35,776 nt of DNA. It comes from Thermoleophilia bacterium. Lineage in GTDB: Bacteria > Actinomycetota > Thermoleophilia > Gaiellales > F1-60-MAGs149. The translations under genes were made by a program, and so were the position numbers. Below the pieces are notes generated by a model. That model saw only the letters and a program-made list of their open reading frames with translations. It was not told where the DNA came from and made no database searches. Of this stretch, positions 1-10,114 are shown one piece after another (within the stretch, counting starts at the first letter, position 1; each line of letters starts with the position of its first letter). The stretch lies in contig SHUX01000010.1 of the NCBI GenBank assembly GCA_009694475.1, positions 1 through 35,776 of the forward strand, in the 5' to 3' direction.

Positions 1-3
1 CAG

Positions 4-18
4 GTCGCCACCGGCGAC
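4..18. terminator. Short perfect hairpin (GTCGCC-ACC-GGCGAC) downstream of the Rne/Rng stop; possible terminator or leader element
   Basis: Inverted repeat read directly, 6-bp stem with 3-nt loop in the noncoding edge of the window; no clear T-tract. Confidence 0.2.
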
Positions 19-78
19 AACGGGCGGGAACGTAGCAGAGAAGCGAAGCGCAAGGCTCCGCCTCCCTGCATTTTACGG

Positions 79-2538
79 TCAGTCCTTGCCAAGAATACGG
101 CCCAAAAGACCGCGCTTTGGCTTGGCAGCGGCAGCCGGCTTGACTGCTGCGGGTACCTCTGTTTTGAATGCTGGAGACGGTTTCGGGCGCGAGTTCTGAC
201 CACGCGACTCCTGCCCACCGCCTTCACCGTTGCCACCGGCTGCACCTGCACCACTCCGCGAACGACCGCGGCCACCGCGGCTGCGACGTCGCTTGGGCCG
301 GACAGGGCCATCGCCATCTGCACCCTCAGTTGCGCCCTCTCGGACGGGCTGAGCAGCACGTGGGTTTGGCTCTTCGCCATCGACTACCAGCGCGTCACCA
401 GGTGCGTTCGCTGCACCGGATCCGCCCGTGGAACGACCGCGGCCGCCACGACGACCACGACGACGACGCTTCTTCGGAGCGCCACCGTCAGCGGTTGTCT
501 CCTCTCCGTCCTCGTCGTCTTCGTCGTCTTCGTCTTCGTCGTTTTCGTCGTCACCGTCGCTCGCCGTGTCGGACGCTGCCGTACTACGGCTGCGACGACG
601 CTTTTGCGTGGCCTCCGACTCCTCGCCCTCGACGAGCACACCTTCGGGCTCCTCCGGCAGATCGAGTGGCTCTGTCTCTTCGCCGACGGATGCCGTCATG
701 TCGCCGGTTGGTGTGTCGATCGTGGCCGACGGCGTTCGGCTCCGCTTGCCCTTGCGCTTCTTGCCCTCAAGGTCGATCCGCTCGCCCACGAGACGTGGCG
801 GCTCATGCACGTCGCTGCGGGGATCGACCATCTTGATCATCTCCTCTTCGGTGATCGGCTTCGCATCGAGCAGTACCGCATGCGCCTCGAGTCGACCAAT
901 CCGTTCGATTTTGATGCGCTGCGTCTCACCGAGATACGGCCCGGCTCCTGCAACGACGACGCGATAGCCACCCTCGAGCACCGCAACCGCATCGGCAGCC
1001 TGGTACATATGCGGCTCCGAGAGGGACACCTCCAGCTCCTGCCCGGCCTCGACTGGAATCGCATCTTCAAGGACCTCGCTTTCCGTGCCCTCCTTCAGGA
1101 ACGAGCAGCGCTCGCGCGGCACGCCATCGGTGGCAACAATCGAGAAGTGTTTACCCGTCGCCTTCTCGAGCTCCTCAAGACGCGTACCGCCGGGACCAAT
1201 CATGCGAGCAGCCACAGCGGGGTCAACCTCGATCAGGAAGGCCTCAGAGGCAGACTGCACCGCATGGCGGCGCATCATGCGCAGATTGTCGAGAGCAAGC
1301 GTCTCGTCGCTGAGGACGCGACCCTCACCCGCACACGTGGTGCACTCGCTCGTCATGATCTCGCGCACGCCGTCAGTCACGTTCTGACGCGTCATCTCGA
1401 CAAGACCCAGTGGGCTGATCGAGACGAGGTAGACCTTCGAACGATCCTTGGCGAGCTCTTCCTTGAGCGCCGCGATCACGGCATCACGATTCGTCTTCGA
1501 CTCCATGTCGACGAAGTCGATCACGATGATGCCGCCAAGATCGCGCAGCCGTAGCTGGCGAACGACCTCGCGGGCCGCCTCGAGGTTGTTATGCACGATC
1601 GTATCTTCGAGCCGTCCCTTGCCCACAAAACGACCGGTGTTAACGTCGACGATCGTGAAGGCCTCTGCATAATCGAACAAGAGGTAGCCGCCCGAAGGGA
1701 GATCGACGCGGCGCTTGAGCGTGCTCTCGATCGCCTCGTCGACGCCGTAGCGCCGCAACAACTCCGTCTGAGCAGCGTGGCGATGAACGCGCGTGACGAG
1801 CTCGGGGCTGCGCTCCTGCACGTACGAAACGATGCGATTGTAGGTCGCCTCATCGTCGACGATCAACTCGTCCACATCCTGACGAAAATCGTCACGCACG
1901 AGGCTCAACGCAATATCAACTTCAGCATGAATTATCGACGGGGCCACCGCGGTCTTGCAGCGATCGATCACGCCCTCCCATTGATCTTCGAGCAACGCAA
2001 GGTCGCGCTCCAACTCGACGAGTTCTGCACCACGCGCAGCCGTGCGCACGATCAGACCGCCACCGAGGCGCGGTGTCAGCTGCTTGACGAGATCGCGCAG
2101 GCGATCCCGTTCGCCGTCGGGGAGGCGCTTAGAGACTCCGCCGCCCACGCCGTCCGGTACATAGACAAGGAAGCGCCCCGCCAACGACACGTCCATCGTG
2201 ACGCGAGCCCCCTTGGCCTTCATGGGGTCCTTCGTGACCTGCACGAGCAGCGATTGGCCACCCTTGACAAGGTCTTGGATGCGCTTCGACCGGCGTGCAC
2301 GCTGATCGAGGCCATCGATACGAATTTCGGCGACGTGCAGGAACGCATTCTTGTCCATGCCAGCATCGACGAAGGCGGCCTCCATACCAGGCAGCACGGT
2401 GTCGACCTTGGCGAGGTAGATGTTGCCGAGCAGGGATCGGCGCTCTTCGCGCTCGATATACGTCTCGACGACACGGTCATCTTCGATCAGGGCTGCCTTT
2501 GTCTCGTAGGCATCGGCAGAAATTAAGATCTTCTTCAT
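79..2538 (-). CDS. rng: Ribonuclease E/G family protein with acidic and basic low-complexity C-terminal half
   Basis: 819 aa ORF; MKKILISADAYETKAALIEDDRVVETYIER start, DVNTG and CTTCAGEGRV zinc-link-like motif typical of Rne/Rng. Confidence 0.93.
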   Translation of the reverse strand: MKKILISADAYETKAALIEDDRVVETYIEREERRSLLGNIYLAKVDTVLPGMEAAFVDAGMDKNAFLHVAEIRIDGLDQRARRSKRIQDLVKGGQSLLVQVTKDPMKAKGARVTMDVSLAGRFLVYVPDGVGGGVSKRLPDGERDRLRDLVKQLTPRLGGGLIVRTAARGAELVELERDLALLEDQWEGVIDRCKTAVAPSIIHAEVDIALSLVRDDFRQDVDELIVDDEATYNRIVSYVQERSPELVTRVHRHAAQTELLRRYGVDEAIESTLKRRVDLPSGGYLLFDYAEAFTIVDVNTGRFVGKGRLEDTIVHNNLEAAREVVRQLRLRDLGGIIVIDFVDMESKTNRDAVIAALKEELAKDRSKVYLVSISPLGLVEMTRQNVTDGVREIMTSECTTCAGEGRVLSDETLALDNLRMMRRHAVQSASEAFLIEVDPAVAARMIGPGGTRLEELEKATGKHFSIVATDGVPRERCSFLKEGTESEVLEDAIPVEAGQELEVSLSEPHMYQAADAVAVLEGGYRVVVAGAGPYLGETQRIKIERIGRLEAHAVLLDAKPITEEEMIKMVDPRSDVHEPPRLVGERIDLEGKKRKGKRSRTPSATIDTPTGDMTASVGEETEPLDLPEEPEGVLVEGEESEATQKRRRSRSTAASDTASDGDDENDEDEDDEDDEDGEETTADGGAPKKRRRRGRRGGRGRSTGGSGAANAPGDALVVDGEEPNPRAAQPVREGATEGADGDGPVRPKRRRSRGGRGRSRSGAGAAGGNGEGGGQESRGQNSRPKPSPAFKTEVPAAVKPAAAAKPKRGLLGRILGKD

Positions 2539-3188
2539 GTGGTCTCCGTGGTCCCCACACGCACCGGTTTCGGCGCGGTGTGGACCGCTAGTCGGGTGAT
2601 GCCAGCCACAGCGAGTTCGTCGGGCGCGCAGCTCGCAAGCGCGCGCACAACCTCGCTGGGTTTGGCCGAGCCATCGTCGTAGATGGCAATCTGAACAATC
2701 ACCGCGTCGCCATCGAGCTGGGGCTCGGGTGCGTAGCGGCGAACATCAACATCGCGGTGCTGTTTCGGGCTGCGCCGCGGTATCAGTAATTCCGAGGCCG
2801 CACGATAGGCGGCAACGGCCTGGGCGAGTGTTTCGCCCGGCGCATCGAACACGATGCGGTAGGTCGCACCCGTGACGGCGGTCTTAGGACCGGCGAGACA
2901 GGCTTCGAGCGGGACGACTCCACGCGGACAGGTCGCGGCGAGTCGGACAACGAGGTCGTCGAGGTCGTGGCTGTCACCCACGAGTTCGACCGTGCAGTGC
3001 TCATCCTCCGACGCGACGCCAACGCCGCGCGCGAGCGCGAGGCTAATGACGGGTCGGGGTCGCATGCCGTGCGAGAGCGCTACCTGATACCCCGCTCGCC
3101 GCAACGCGGCCAGCAAAAGGTCAACCATCTCGAGATGGCTGAGGTACCGCGCACGGTCCCGGATGGCGAGGCGAAACTCGATCCTCAC
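2535..3188 (-). CDS. TIGR03936/DUF2344-type radical-SAM-associated protein
   Basis: VRIEFRLAIRDRARYLSHLEMVDLLLAALRRAG N-terminus; GTG start at 3188 preferred over the longer ORF, which overlaps the upstream gene; 4-bp overlap with rng. Confidence 0.82.
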   Translation of the reverse strand: MRIEFRLAIRDRARYLSHLEMVDLLLAALRRAGYQVALSHGMRPRPVISLALARGVGVASEDEHCTVELVGDSHDLDDLVVRLAATCPRGVVPLEACLAGPKTAVTGATYRIVFDAPGETLAQAVAAYRAASELLIPRRSPKQHRDVDVRRYAPEPQLDGDAVIVQIAIYDDGSAKPSEVVRALASCAPDELAVAGITRLAVHTAPKPVRVGTTETT

Positions 3189-3213
3189 GGCATGAGCTGC
3201 GGGATGTATGGCA

Positions 3214-5001
3214 TTAGGCCTCCACCAACCGGTTCCGAACGGGGCCGACACAGGCGCCGCAATCGCTGCAGCCATCCCATCGACAATCCCCGGTCGGCCG
3301 TTCGGCGCGACTCTGCCACCACTCATCCAGCAGGAACTCCTTGGTCACACCGCTGCGCACGTGATCCCACGGCAGCGGGTCGAGAGGGTCGCGCTCTCGC
3401 GTCGCCTCCACCTCAAGGTCGCGTCCAGCAGCGGTAAACGCCGCCTGCCACGCGTCCTCGCGGTGGTGCTCCGTCCAGGCGTCGAAGCGTGCACCTGCAC
3501 GCCACGCGGCCTCGAGCACGTCCCCCGTGATTGCATCTCCCCGACCGATCGCACCTTCGAGCATGCTGGTGCGGACATCGTGTAGGGACAACTTCAGTTG
3601 GCGACCCTTGAGCGTGCGCCGCAGGTATTCCTGCTTGACGCGCAACTGTTCGGGCGCTGCCATGCCGTCCCATTGGAACGGCGTATGCGGCTTCGGTACA
3701 AAGTTCGAGGCGGAGACGTGCACAGTAAACTTGCCGCCCTCTCCGAACTGGCGGCGACCGATCTCGCGCGCCTTGAACCCGAGATCGACGATGCCTTGAA
3801 CCTCTGCGAAGGTCTCCATCGGCAGCCCGATCATGAAGTACAACTTGAGGCTCGTATAGCCCGCCGCGAACGCGGACTTGATCGCCTTTTCGATCATCTC
3901 ATCGGTAATCGTCTTACAAATAATGTCGCGCATCCGTTGCGTGGCAGCCTCCGGCGCGAGCGTGATCGAACGCTGCCTCGAGTTGGCTGCAACAGCCAAT
4001 GCGACGGGGCCTGTATCGACCCGGTTGGACGGAAGCGAGAGGTGAAGCTCCGGCTTGGCCGCCTTGATCTCGGTCACAGCACGTGCCACGCCCGACCAGT
4101 CACTCGTTGCGAGCGACGTCAGCGAGAGTTCGTCGTAACCCGTGCAATTGAGCTGTTCGAGTCCCGCCTTGACGACATCTTCGACCGGCCGTTCGCGAAC
4201 GGGTCGATACCACGTTCCGGCATGACAAAAACGACAGCCGCGCGTACAGCCACGCATGACCTCGACCGATGCCCGCGAGAAGATCGCGCTGGCATACGGC
4301 ACCACCGGCTTGGTCGGCGCCGTGTCGATCGAGAAATTTGCGAACACCGCCCGCTCGACGGGACGCTCGCCGCGCGCCGGGATGTAGAGAAACGGCAATT
4401 CTGCGAGTCGATCGAGGCGCTCCTCACGACCCTTGACCGTATCCAGAATCTCGATGATCGACGAGAGGCCTTCTTCGGCCTCGCCCATAAAGAAGGCGTC
4501 AATAAAATGTGCGAGTGGCATCGGATTCGATGCACTCGGACCGCCAGCAAGCACGATTGGATCGCGATCGGTGCGGTCCTCCGAGCGGATTGGGATCCCA
4601 GCAAGGTCGATCAGTTCGAGTACGTTCGAGTACGTCAGCTCGGCCTGCAGCGTGATGCCAAACAGGTCGACATCGCGCACGGGACGCCACGTCTCGAGCG
4701 TAAACAGCGGTACCTGCTGAAGACGCATCGCATCGGCCATGTCCGGCCACGGGCAGTAGACGCGCTCGGCCGCTGCCTCCGTGCGGTCATTGATCAGGCC
4801 GTAGAGGATCTGCAACGCCTGATTCGAGATCCCAATTTCGTAGGCATCGGGGTAGGACAGGGCAACCCGCACCGTCGCATCCGGCTTGACGGTCTCGTTC
4901 GTTTCGCCGCCGATATAGCGGGACGGCTTCTCGACAACCGTAAGCAGACGCTCGATCTGCTGCTGGAGCTCGATCTGCTGCTGGAGAATGAGTTGCGTCA
5001 C
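3214..5001 (-). CDS. TIGR03960-type B12-binding/radical SAM protein
   Basis: 595 aa; CTRGCRFC (CxxxCxxC) cluster motif, KPSRYIGGE N-terminus, Cys-rich C-terminus CRWDGCSDCGAC. Confidence 0.9.
   Translation of the reverse strand: MTQLILQQQIELQQQIERLLTVVEKPSRYIGGETNETVKPDATVRVALSYPDAYEIGISNQALQILYGLINDRTEAAAERVYCPWPDMADAMRLQQVPLFTLETWRPVRDVDLFGITLQAELTYSNVLELIDLAGIPIRSEDRTDRDPIVLAGGPSASNPMPLAHFIDAFFMGEAEEGLSSIIEILDTVKGREERLDRLAELPFLYIPARGERPVERAVFANFSIDTAPTKPVVPYASAIFSRASVEVMRGCTRGCRFCHAGTWYRPVRERPVEDVVKAGLEQLNCTGYDELSLTSLATSDWSGVARAVTEIKAAKPELHLSLPSNRVDTGPVALAVAANSRQRSITLAPEAATQRMRDIICKTITDEMIEKAIKSAFAAGYTSLKLYFMIGLPMETFAEVQGIVDLGFKAREIGRRQFGEGGKFTVHVSASNFVPKPHTPFQWDGMAAPEQLRVKQEYLRRTLKGRQLKLSLHDVRTSMLEGAIGRGDAITGDVLEAAWRAGARFDAWTEHHREDAWQAAFTAAGRDLEVEATRERDPLDPLPWDHVRSGVTKEFLLDEWWQSRAERPTGDCRWDGCSDCGACVGPVRNRLVEA
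4951..4986. repeat. Perfect 18-bp tandem duplication (CTCGATCTGCTGCTGGAG x2) near the 5' end of the radical SAM gene
   Basis: Two identical 18-mers at 4951-4968 and 4969-4986; encodes LQQQIE-LQQQIE. Confidence 0.95.
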
Positions 5002-5035
5002 CCCATGAGTCTAGCGAGGTGCCCCAAACAGCCGG

Positions 5036-6229
5036 TCAGACAGCGTCGGTCGGTACCTCAAGCGGATCGACAAGACGCCGTCGGGGTCGTTTCTGCCAGC
5101 CTGGTGCCGCCACCTGCTCCCGTGCGATCCGTGCGCCCACGGCAAGCGCTAGCCCCACCGCAGTGAGGTTCGTGATCGTGTTCGATCCGCCGTAGGTCAT
5201 AAACGGCAATGGAATACCTGTGGTGGGAGCGATCCCCAGATTCATCCCGATGTTGATGCCGACCTGCGTCAGCAGCAGCCCAAACACTCCGGCCGCAATC
5301 AATGACTCCTCAAGATTCCGCGCCCGTGGAATCATCCGTCCGACGCGCCAAAAAACCAAGAGGTAGAGCAGCAGCACGATCGCCGAGCCGACGAAGCCGC
5401 GGTTTTCTCCCACCACGGCGAACACAAAGTCCGTGTGATGCTCGGGCAAGAAACTACCGGCAGTCTGACTAATGCCCTGGCCACGCCCAGCCAAACCACC
5501 CGAGCCAATCGCGATCTTCGACTGTTGCGCCTGGTAAGCCGCGGGGCTTCCACCCTGCGGATCGAGGAAGGCCGTGATGCGCTCTGCCTGGTAAGGACGG
5601 AGCAGCGGAAGCCCGATTGAGGGCATGATCGCAAGCACGAGTACGACGAGTGCGACGGTAGCACCGCCGATCACGGCCACGCTGCGACCCGGCAGGCCAG
5701 CCACGACGAGCACCGTCAACGTGATCGCGATGTAGACGATCGAGGTGCCGAGGTCGGGCTGCACAAAGACCAGTGCGAACGGCGGCAGCATCAAGAGCGC
5801 CGCCCGCATCGCCATGTTCCAACCGCGGATGTCACGCCGTATGCAGTCCGCGATGATAATCGCTAGACAGACGATCATCATCACCTTGCCAAGTTCCGAC
5901 GGCTGCAAGGTGAAGAACGGAAGAGGAATCCAACGCTGCGAGCCACGCGCCGCCGAGAAGCCGAGGACGATAATCAGCAAGGTGATTGCGGAGCCGTAGA
6001 TAAACCAGAACAGTCGGCGATAGATGCGTGGGTCAATCAGCATCGCGACGGCGGCAAAGCCGAGGCCTACAACGATGTAGATGAGGTGTCGACGATCGAA
6101 GAAACCTGGGTTGCCGAGTAGATCGTTGACGGTCGCGGCTTTGACGGCACGCTCTCCGATCGCGAGCAGCAAAAGGACGGCAGCAATTAGAACCCAGTCG
6201 ACCCGGCGGAGCAGCATGGAGATGGTCAT
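5036..6229 (-). CDS. rodA: FtsW/RodA/SpoVE-family SEDS glycosyltransferase (RodA)
   Basis: Multi-TM; RWIPLPFFTLQPSELGKV and PLPFMTYGGSNTITNL motifs; located next to mrdA. Confidence 0.93.
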   Translation of the reverse strand: MTISMLLRRVDWVLIAAVLLLLAIGERAVKAATVNDLLGNPGFFDRRHLIYIVVGLGFAAVAMLIDPRIYRRLFWFIYGSAITLLIIVLGFSAARGSQRWIPLPFFTLQPSELGKVMMIVCLAIIIADCIRRDIRGWNMAMRAALLMLPPFALVFVQPDLGTSIVYIAITLTVLVVAGLPGRSVAVIGGATVALVVLVLAIMPSIGLPLLRPYQAERITAFLDPQGGSPAAYQAQQSKIAIGSGGLAGRGQGISQTAGSFLPEHHTDFVFAVVGENRGFVGSAIVLLLYLLVFWRVGRMIPRARNLEESLIAAGVFGLLLTQVGINIGMNLGIAPTTGIPLPFMTYGGSNTITNLTAVGLALAVGARIAREQVAAPGWQKRPRRRLVDPLEVPTDAV

Positions 6230-8511
6230 CCCGTCGACCTCTCGGTGGTGGTCGTCGGTGCCACACTCGATGTCGAGTTTTGCGACTGCACTTCCTCAGC
6301 CGGATCCGCGCCCAAGGCGGGGCCAAAGTAGACGCCGGCCTCCTCGGCGCTCGAGATCTGCCCAATCGTGGCCTCTTCTACGCCGAAGGCCCGTGCCAAC
6401 ACCTGCCGCACTGCTGGCGCAGCCGTCACGCCACCAAAGCCGCCCTGCTCGATCACGCAGACCACAACGAGCGTTGGATTATTGGCAGGCGCGTAGCCAG
6501 CAAACCAGGCAAAGTCGCGCTTGCCAAGCTTCTCGGCCGTACCTGTCTTACCGGCGACCAGGATTGGGAATCCCTTGAACGCCGAGTAGGCCGTGCCGTC
6601 GGGATTCTGCGTGACACCCTCCAGCGCCGTGCGGATCGTTGCCAAGACGTAGGGATCGATCGGGACCTTCTGACCCGAGCCAGAAGAGAGTCTCTCCCTC
6701 ATCGTCCCATCTTGCCCGTACACAGCAGCGCCCACGTGTGGCTGAACGAGCGTGCCACCGTTGGCGATCAAGGCATAGAGGCGAGCAATCTGGAGTGGCG
6801 TCACCTCGAGGTCGCCCTGACCAATTGCCTGCAGAATGGCATCGCCAGAGGTCCAGCGGTTATGCACTCGGTCGTCGCCGAAACGCCACTCCTTGTAGGT
6901 CGAGTCGGGCACGTTGCCCGCGGCATCACCGCCAATATCTATCTCCGTCTGAGCGCCGAAACCAAGCCGTCGCGCCCACAGGGGCTGCGGCTCGAAATCT
7001 CCGCCTCTCGGCGTGGCGTCGTAGAGGCGCTTGCCGAGCTCGTAGAAGTACGTATCGCACGACGCCGTCATCGCCTGCACGAGGTTCATCGGCTCGTTGA
7101 CACCCGACTCGAAGTTGCGGTACGTCTGTCCGTCGATCGTGGTCGACGGCGTGCACTGGATGATGCTGTCAGGCTTCACCACGCGCGCCTCAACGGCGGC
7201 AATCGCCGTCACGGGCTTAAACGTCGAGCCCGCCGGATACAGACCCGTCATTGCGCGATCGAGCAGGGGTGAGCGCTTGGTATCGCTCGCTAAGATGTTC
7301 CAGTATCTCTGCCCCTCTGGTCCGGCCAGAGCGGCCGGATCAAACCCCGGGTTCGAAGCCATCGCGCGGATGGCGCCGGTGCGCGGATCCATCGCGATGA
7401 TCGCACCGCCCTCTGCCGCGGGATGCCCATGCTTCTTTGCGTACGCGATTGCCTCTCGCAGCGCCGCCTGGGCTGCCGATTGAATGCCGCTATCGATCGT
7501 CAGGCGAATGTTGTCGCCGGGTTTTGCGGCTTGTGAACGCACGATCGCACCGATCGGATCGCCGAAGGCATTGACGCGCCGCTGTAAGGCGCCATTCGTG
7601 CCGCGTAGGTAGCGATCGAAGTAGCGCTCCACTCCGCGCTGGCCAACCAGATCGCCGGGTTGTGCGTTGCGATAGGTAACCTGATCCTCCAACTGCTCTG
7701 CCGAGATCTCAGCGAGCTCTCCCCAAAGATGTGGGGCCAACGGGTAGGTCGTCCCCCGGGTGCCGCGCGACGTACGATAGGCGCGCGCTGTACCCTCGAC
7801 GATCCGGACGCCTGGGTACTGCGCCGCCCGCTCCTTGAGGTAGAACAGCACATCGCGATCAACGTCTTTGGCCAAGACGATCGAGTCAAACGGAGCCCGC
7901 ACAGCAGCCGTGTGGATCGAATCTTCCATCGCCGCCACTGTGATGCCGGAGACGCGCGCCAACTCTGCGAGCTGTGGATACTTCTTCGTGCAACCGACCC
8001 AAGCTCGAACCTGTTGGCTGCCATCAATCACGATCTGAATAGCGGCGATCCGCGCCTGCCGTCGCCGTGGGGAGAATCTGGCTGCCTCAATCAACGCAGC
8101 CGAGATCCCGAGGGCACGATCGTTTGCCGAGCGGCCATCGACAGGTCCCGCGACATCACGACCACAAAGCGTGAGCAGGTCGGGGAAGCGCGAAGGATCA
8201 ATTGCCACCGAGTTGGATGGTCGACTTCCAACCAGTACCTTGCCTTGAACATCGAGAATCTGCCCACGCGCTGCCGGCACATCGATGCTGCGCAGACCAT
8301 TCGAAATCGCCTGCGCTCGATAAGACTGCACATCCAAGACCTGCAGGGACCAAAGCCGTAGGATCAGGATCGCCACCACTGCGATCGCCACGCCACTGAG
8401 GATCGCAACGCGCCGCGCGATACGGTCACGATCGAAGGCCTCGGCTGTGGCCAGCGGTTGCTCCGGCGGCGGCAAGGCGATGGTCGGCTCGTCGACCGAT
8501 GGCGTGCTCAT
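6226..8511 (-). CDS. mrdA: Penicillin-binding protein 2 (peptidoglycan D,D-transpeptidase)
   Basis: 761 aa; N-terminal TM, STFK, SCDTYFY and KTGTAEK transpeptidase motifs; 4-bp overlap with rodA. Confidence 0.94.
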   Translation of the reverse strand: MSTPSVDEPTIALPPPEQPLATAEAFDRDRIARRVAILSGVAIAVVAILILRLWSLQVLDVQSYRAQAISNGLRSIDVPAARGQILDVQGKVLVGSRPSNSVAIDPSRFPDLLTLCGRDVAGPVDGRSANDRALGISAALIEAARFSPRRRQARIAAIQIVIDGSQQVRAWVGCTKKYPQLAELARVSGITVAAMEDSIHTAAVRAPFDSIVLAKDVDRDVLFYLKERAAQYPGVRIVEGTARAYRTSRGTRGTTYPLAPHLWGELAEISAEQLEDQVTYRNAQPGDLVGQRGVERYFDRYLRGTNGALQRRVNAFGDPIGAIVRSQAAKPGDNIRLTIDSGIQSAAQAALREAIAYAKKHGHPAAEGGAIIAMDPRTGAIRAMASNPGFDPAALAGPEGQRYWNILASDTKRSPLLDRAMTGLYPAGSTFKPVTAIAAVEARVVKPDSIIQCTPSTTIDGQTYRNFESGVNEPMNLVQAMTASCDTYFYELGKRLYDATPRGGDFEPQPLWARRLGFGAQTEIDIGGDAAGNVPDSTYKEWRFGDDRVHNRWTSGDAILQAIGQGDLEVTPLQIARLYALIANGGTLVQPHVGAAVYGQDGTMRERLSSGSGQKVPIDPYVLATIRTALEGVTQNPDGTAYSAFKGFPILVAGKTGTAEKLGKRDFAWFAGYAPANNPTLVVVCVIEQGGFGGVTAAPAVRQVLARAFGVEEATIGQISSAEEAGVYFGPALGADPAEEVQSQNSTSSVAPTTTTERSTG

Positions 8512-9098
8512 ACGTTGCCTCCGAGCGGTACGCCCATCAGTCGTCGCAGGCAGGGCAGCAGGATGATTCCGGCGAGCAGCGTCAGCAGTGCGCCGGCTGT
8601 ACCGGCGATCGCGATCGTGCTCCAGGCAATCGAATCACCCGTAATGACGGTGGTCAGGAAGATGTCGACGGCGCTGCAGACGATTGCGGAGATCAGAAGC
8701 ATCGTCACTGCCATCGCCAGCGACACGCGCCGACGGCGCTGGGCAAAGACACCAACGCCCCAACCAATCGGCGTCAGAACCAAGGCCGACATGCCGAGCG
8801 GCGCCTGCAATGCGATGTCAAGTAAAAGTCCGGAGATAAACCCGACCACTGCACCCCAAGCAGGGCCGTAGCGCAGCGCAAACGCGACGACCACGACGAG
8901 TGTGAAGTTTGGGACCGCACCGAGCACCCGCGCGTCAATCGCCAACGCGATCTGGAGATAGATTGCCAGCATGAGGCTCACCAGAGGAAGCGCGACGCCC
9001 GAGATCCATCCGGGTGTCCGTTGGTCATCCGCCTCGTAACCGTAGTCGTCCGAAACCTCGCCGTCAGCGACGTCGAACGTGTTGTCCGGTGTGTTCAC
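8508..9098 (-). CDS. mreD: Rod shape-determining protein MreD
   Basis: Small multi-TM protein between mreC and mrdA; PNFTLVVVVAFALRYGPAWGAVVGFISGLLLDI. Confidence 0.85.
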   Translation of the reverse strand: MNTPDNTFDVADGEVSDDYGYEADDQRTPGWISGVALPLVSLMLAIYLQIALAIDARVLGAVPNFTLVVVVAFALRYGPAWGAVVGFISGLLLDIALQAPLGMSALVLTPIGWGVGVFAQRRRRVSLAMAVTMLLISAIVCSAVDIFLTTVITGDSIAWSTIAIAGTAGALLTLLAGIILLPCLRRLMGVPLGGNV

Positions 9099-9997
9099 GA
9101 GCCACCACCTGCACCCGTCAGGATGACGACGTTCGCAAACGAACCCAGATCGACCCAGGGCACGACCAGCACGCTCTTATAGGTGTTGGCATCGCTCTGC
9201 CGTGCCTCGCTAACCACACCAATCGGAAGACCCCGGGGGTAGGCGGAGCCAAGCCGACCAGAGGGATCTAAGAAGCCACTGGTGATCACGCGGTCCCCGG
9301 GTCTGACGACGCTGGAACCCCGCACGAAGCCGAGTACGAGTACCGCTGGGTCGGCGGCGCTCGGCTGCAAAATGCCGTCCGCACCGCGACGCCCAGAGAC
9401 GGTTGCGCCAACCGCCACATTGGCATTCGACAGCAGTGCGATGGTCGCGGTCTGGGGCGTCGTCTGCTCGACGCGGCCAATCAGCGCGGCACCGCCAATA
9501 TCGGCTGATTGAGCCACTCCTACGAGCACCGGGTCGCCGATCTTGACACCCACGGCATCGCCTGCATCCACGACGACGGTGCTTGAGATCAGTGATGGCG
9601 AGCGAGCGACAACGCGTGCCGCCCGCGGCTGATAATTCTTGGTCTGGGGAAAAGCAGGCGAACGGATATAGTTGAGCAGCCCGCGGAGCTCTTCGCCATC
9701 CTGCTGATTGACCTCGGCCTTGGCGAGATCTGAGCGCAGCACCGCATTCTCCTGTGCCAACTGATCGCGCTCCTGCCGAGCGGTCTGGACATCACCAAAC
9801 CAGCCAATCAGATCGCGAACCGGCTGCGTCGCACGCTCAGAAAACTCTTGGATCACGACCGTCTGATCTGAGGCCTGCGACTGCAGCGAATCGACCTGCG
9901 CCTGCGTACGAATCGAGAAGGTAACGAGAACAATCGCGACCACGACGAGGACAAACGGAACGATGCGACGGGCGAGGCGGGTGCGGGCGGTGGGCAT
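9095..9997 (-). CDS. mreC: Rod shape-determining protein MreC
   Basis: N-terminal TM, coiled-coil, then beta domain with ARVVARSPSLISSTVVVDAGDAVGVKIGDPVL; 4-bp overlap with mreD. Confidence 0.92.
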   Translation of the reverse strand: MPTARTRLARRIVPFVLVVVAIVLVTFSIRTQAQVDSLQSQASDQTVVIQEFSERATQPVRDLIGWFGDVQTARQERDQLAQENAVLRSDLAKAEVNQQDGEELRGLLNYIRSPAFPQTKNYQPRAARVVARSPSLISSTVVVDAGDAVGVKIGDPVLVGVAQSADIGGAALIGRVEQTTPQTATIALLSNANVAVGATVSGRRGADGILQPSAADPAVLVLGFVRGSSVVRPGDRVITSGFLDPSGRLGSAYPRGLPIGVVSEARQSDANTYKSVLVVPWVDLGSFANVVILTGAGGGS

Positions 9998-10114
9998 CCG
10001 GGTGGCGGTCCTGTAGCTGGTTCCACGACGAGCGGCATGGCGTAGTGCTGGATCAGCAGACGTAAGTCTACCGTCGCGGCGTAGTTTTGACGGTGGTGCG
10101 GCTTCCTATACGCC

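Noticed and set aside
508-560. TCG/TCT-rich repeat-like stretch as a microsatellite or CRISPR-like element
   Set aside because: It is the coding sequence for the Asp/Glu-rich tail of the Rne/Rng protein, irregular in period
604-2526. Long plus-strand ORFs (604..1554, 1591..2526) opposite rng
   Set aside because: Shadow ORFs of a high-GC gene; His/Arg-rich composition, no motifs, fully antisense to a well-supported CDS
3598-5166. 522-aa plus-strand ORF opposite the radical SAM gene
   Set aside because: Antisense shadow ORF without domain-like sequence; radical SAM CDS has clear motifs
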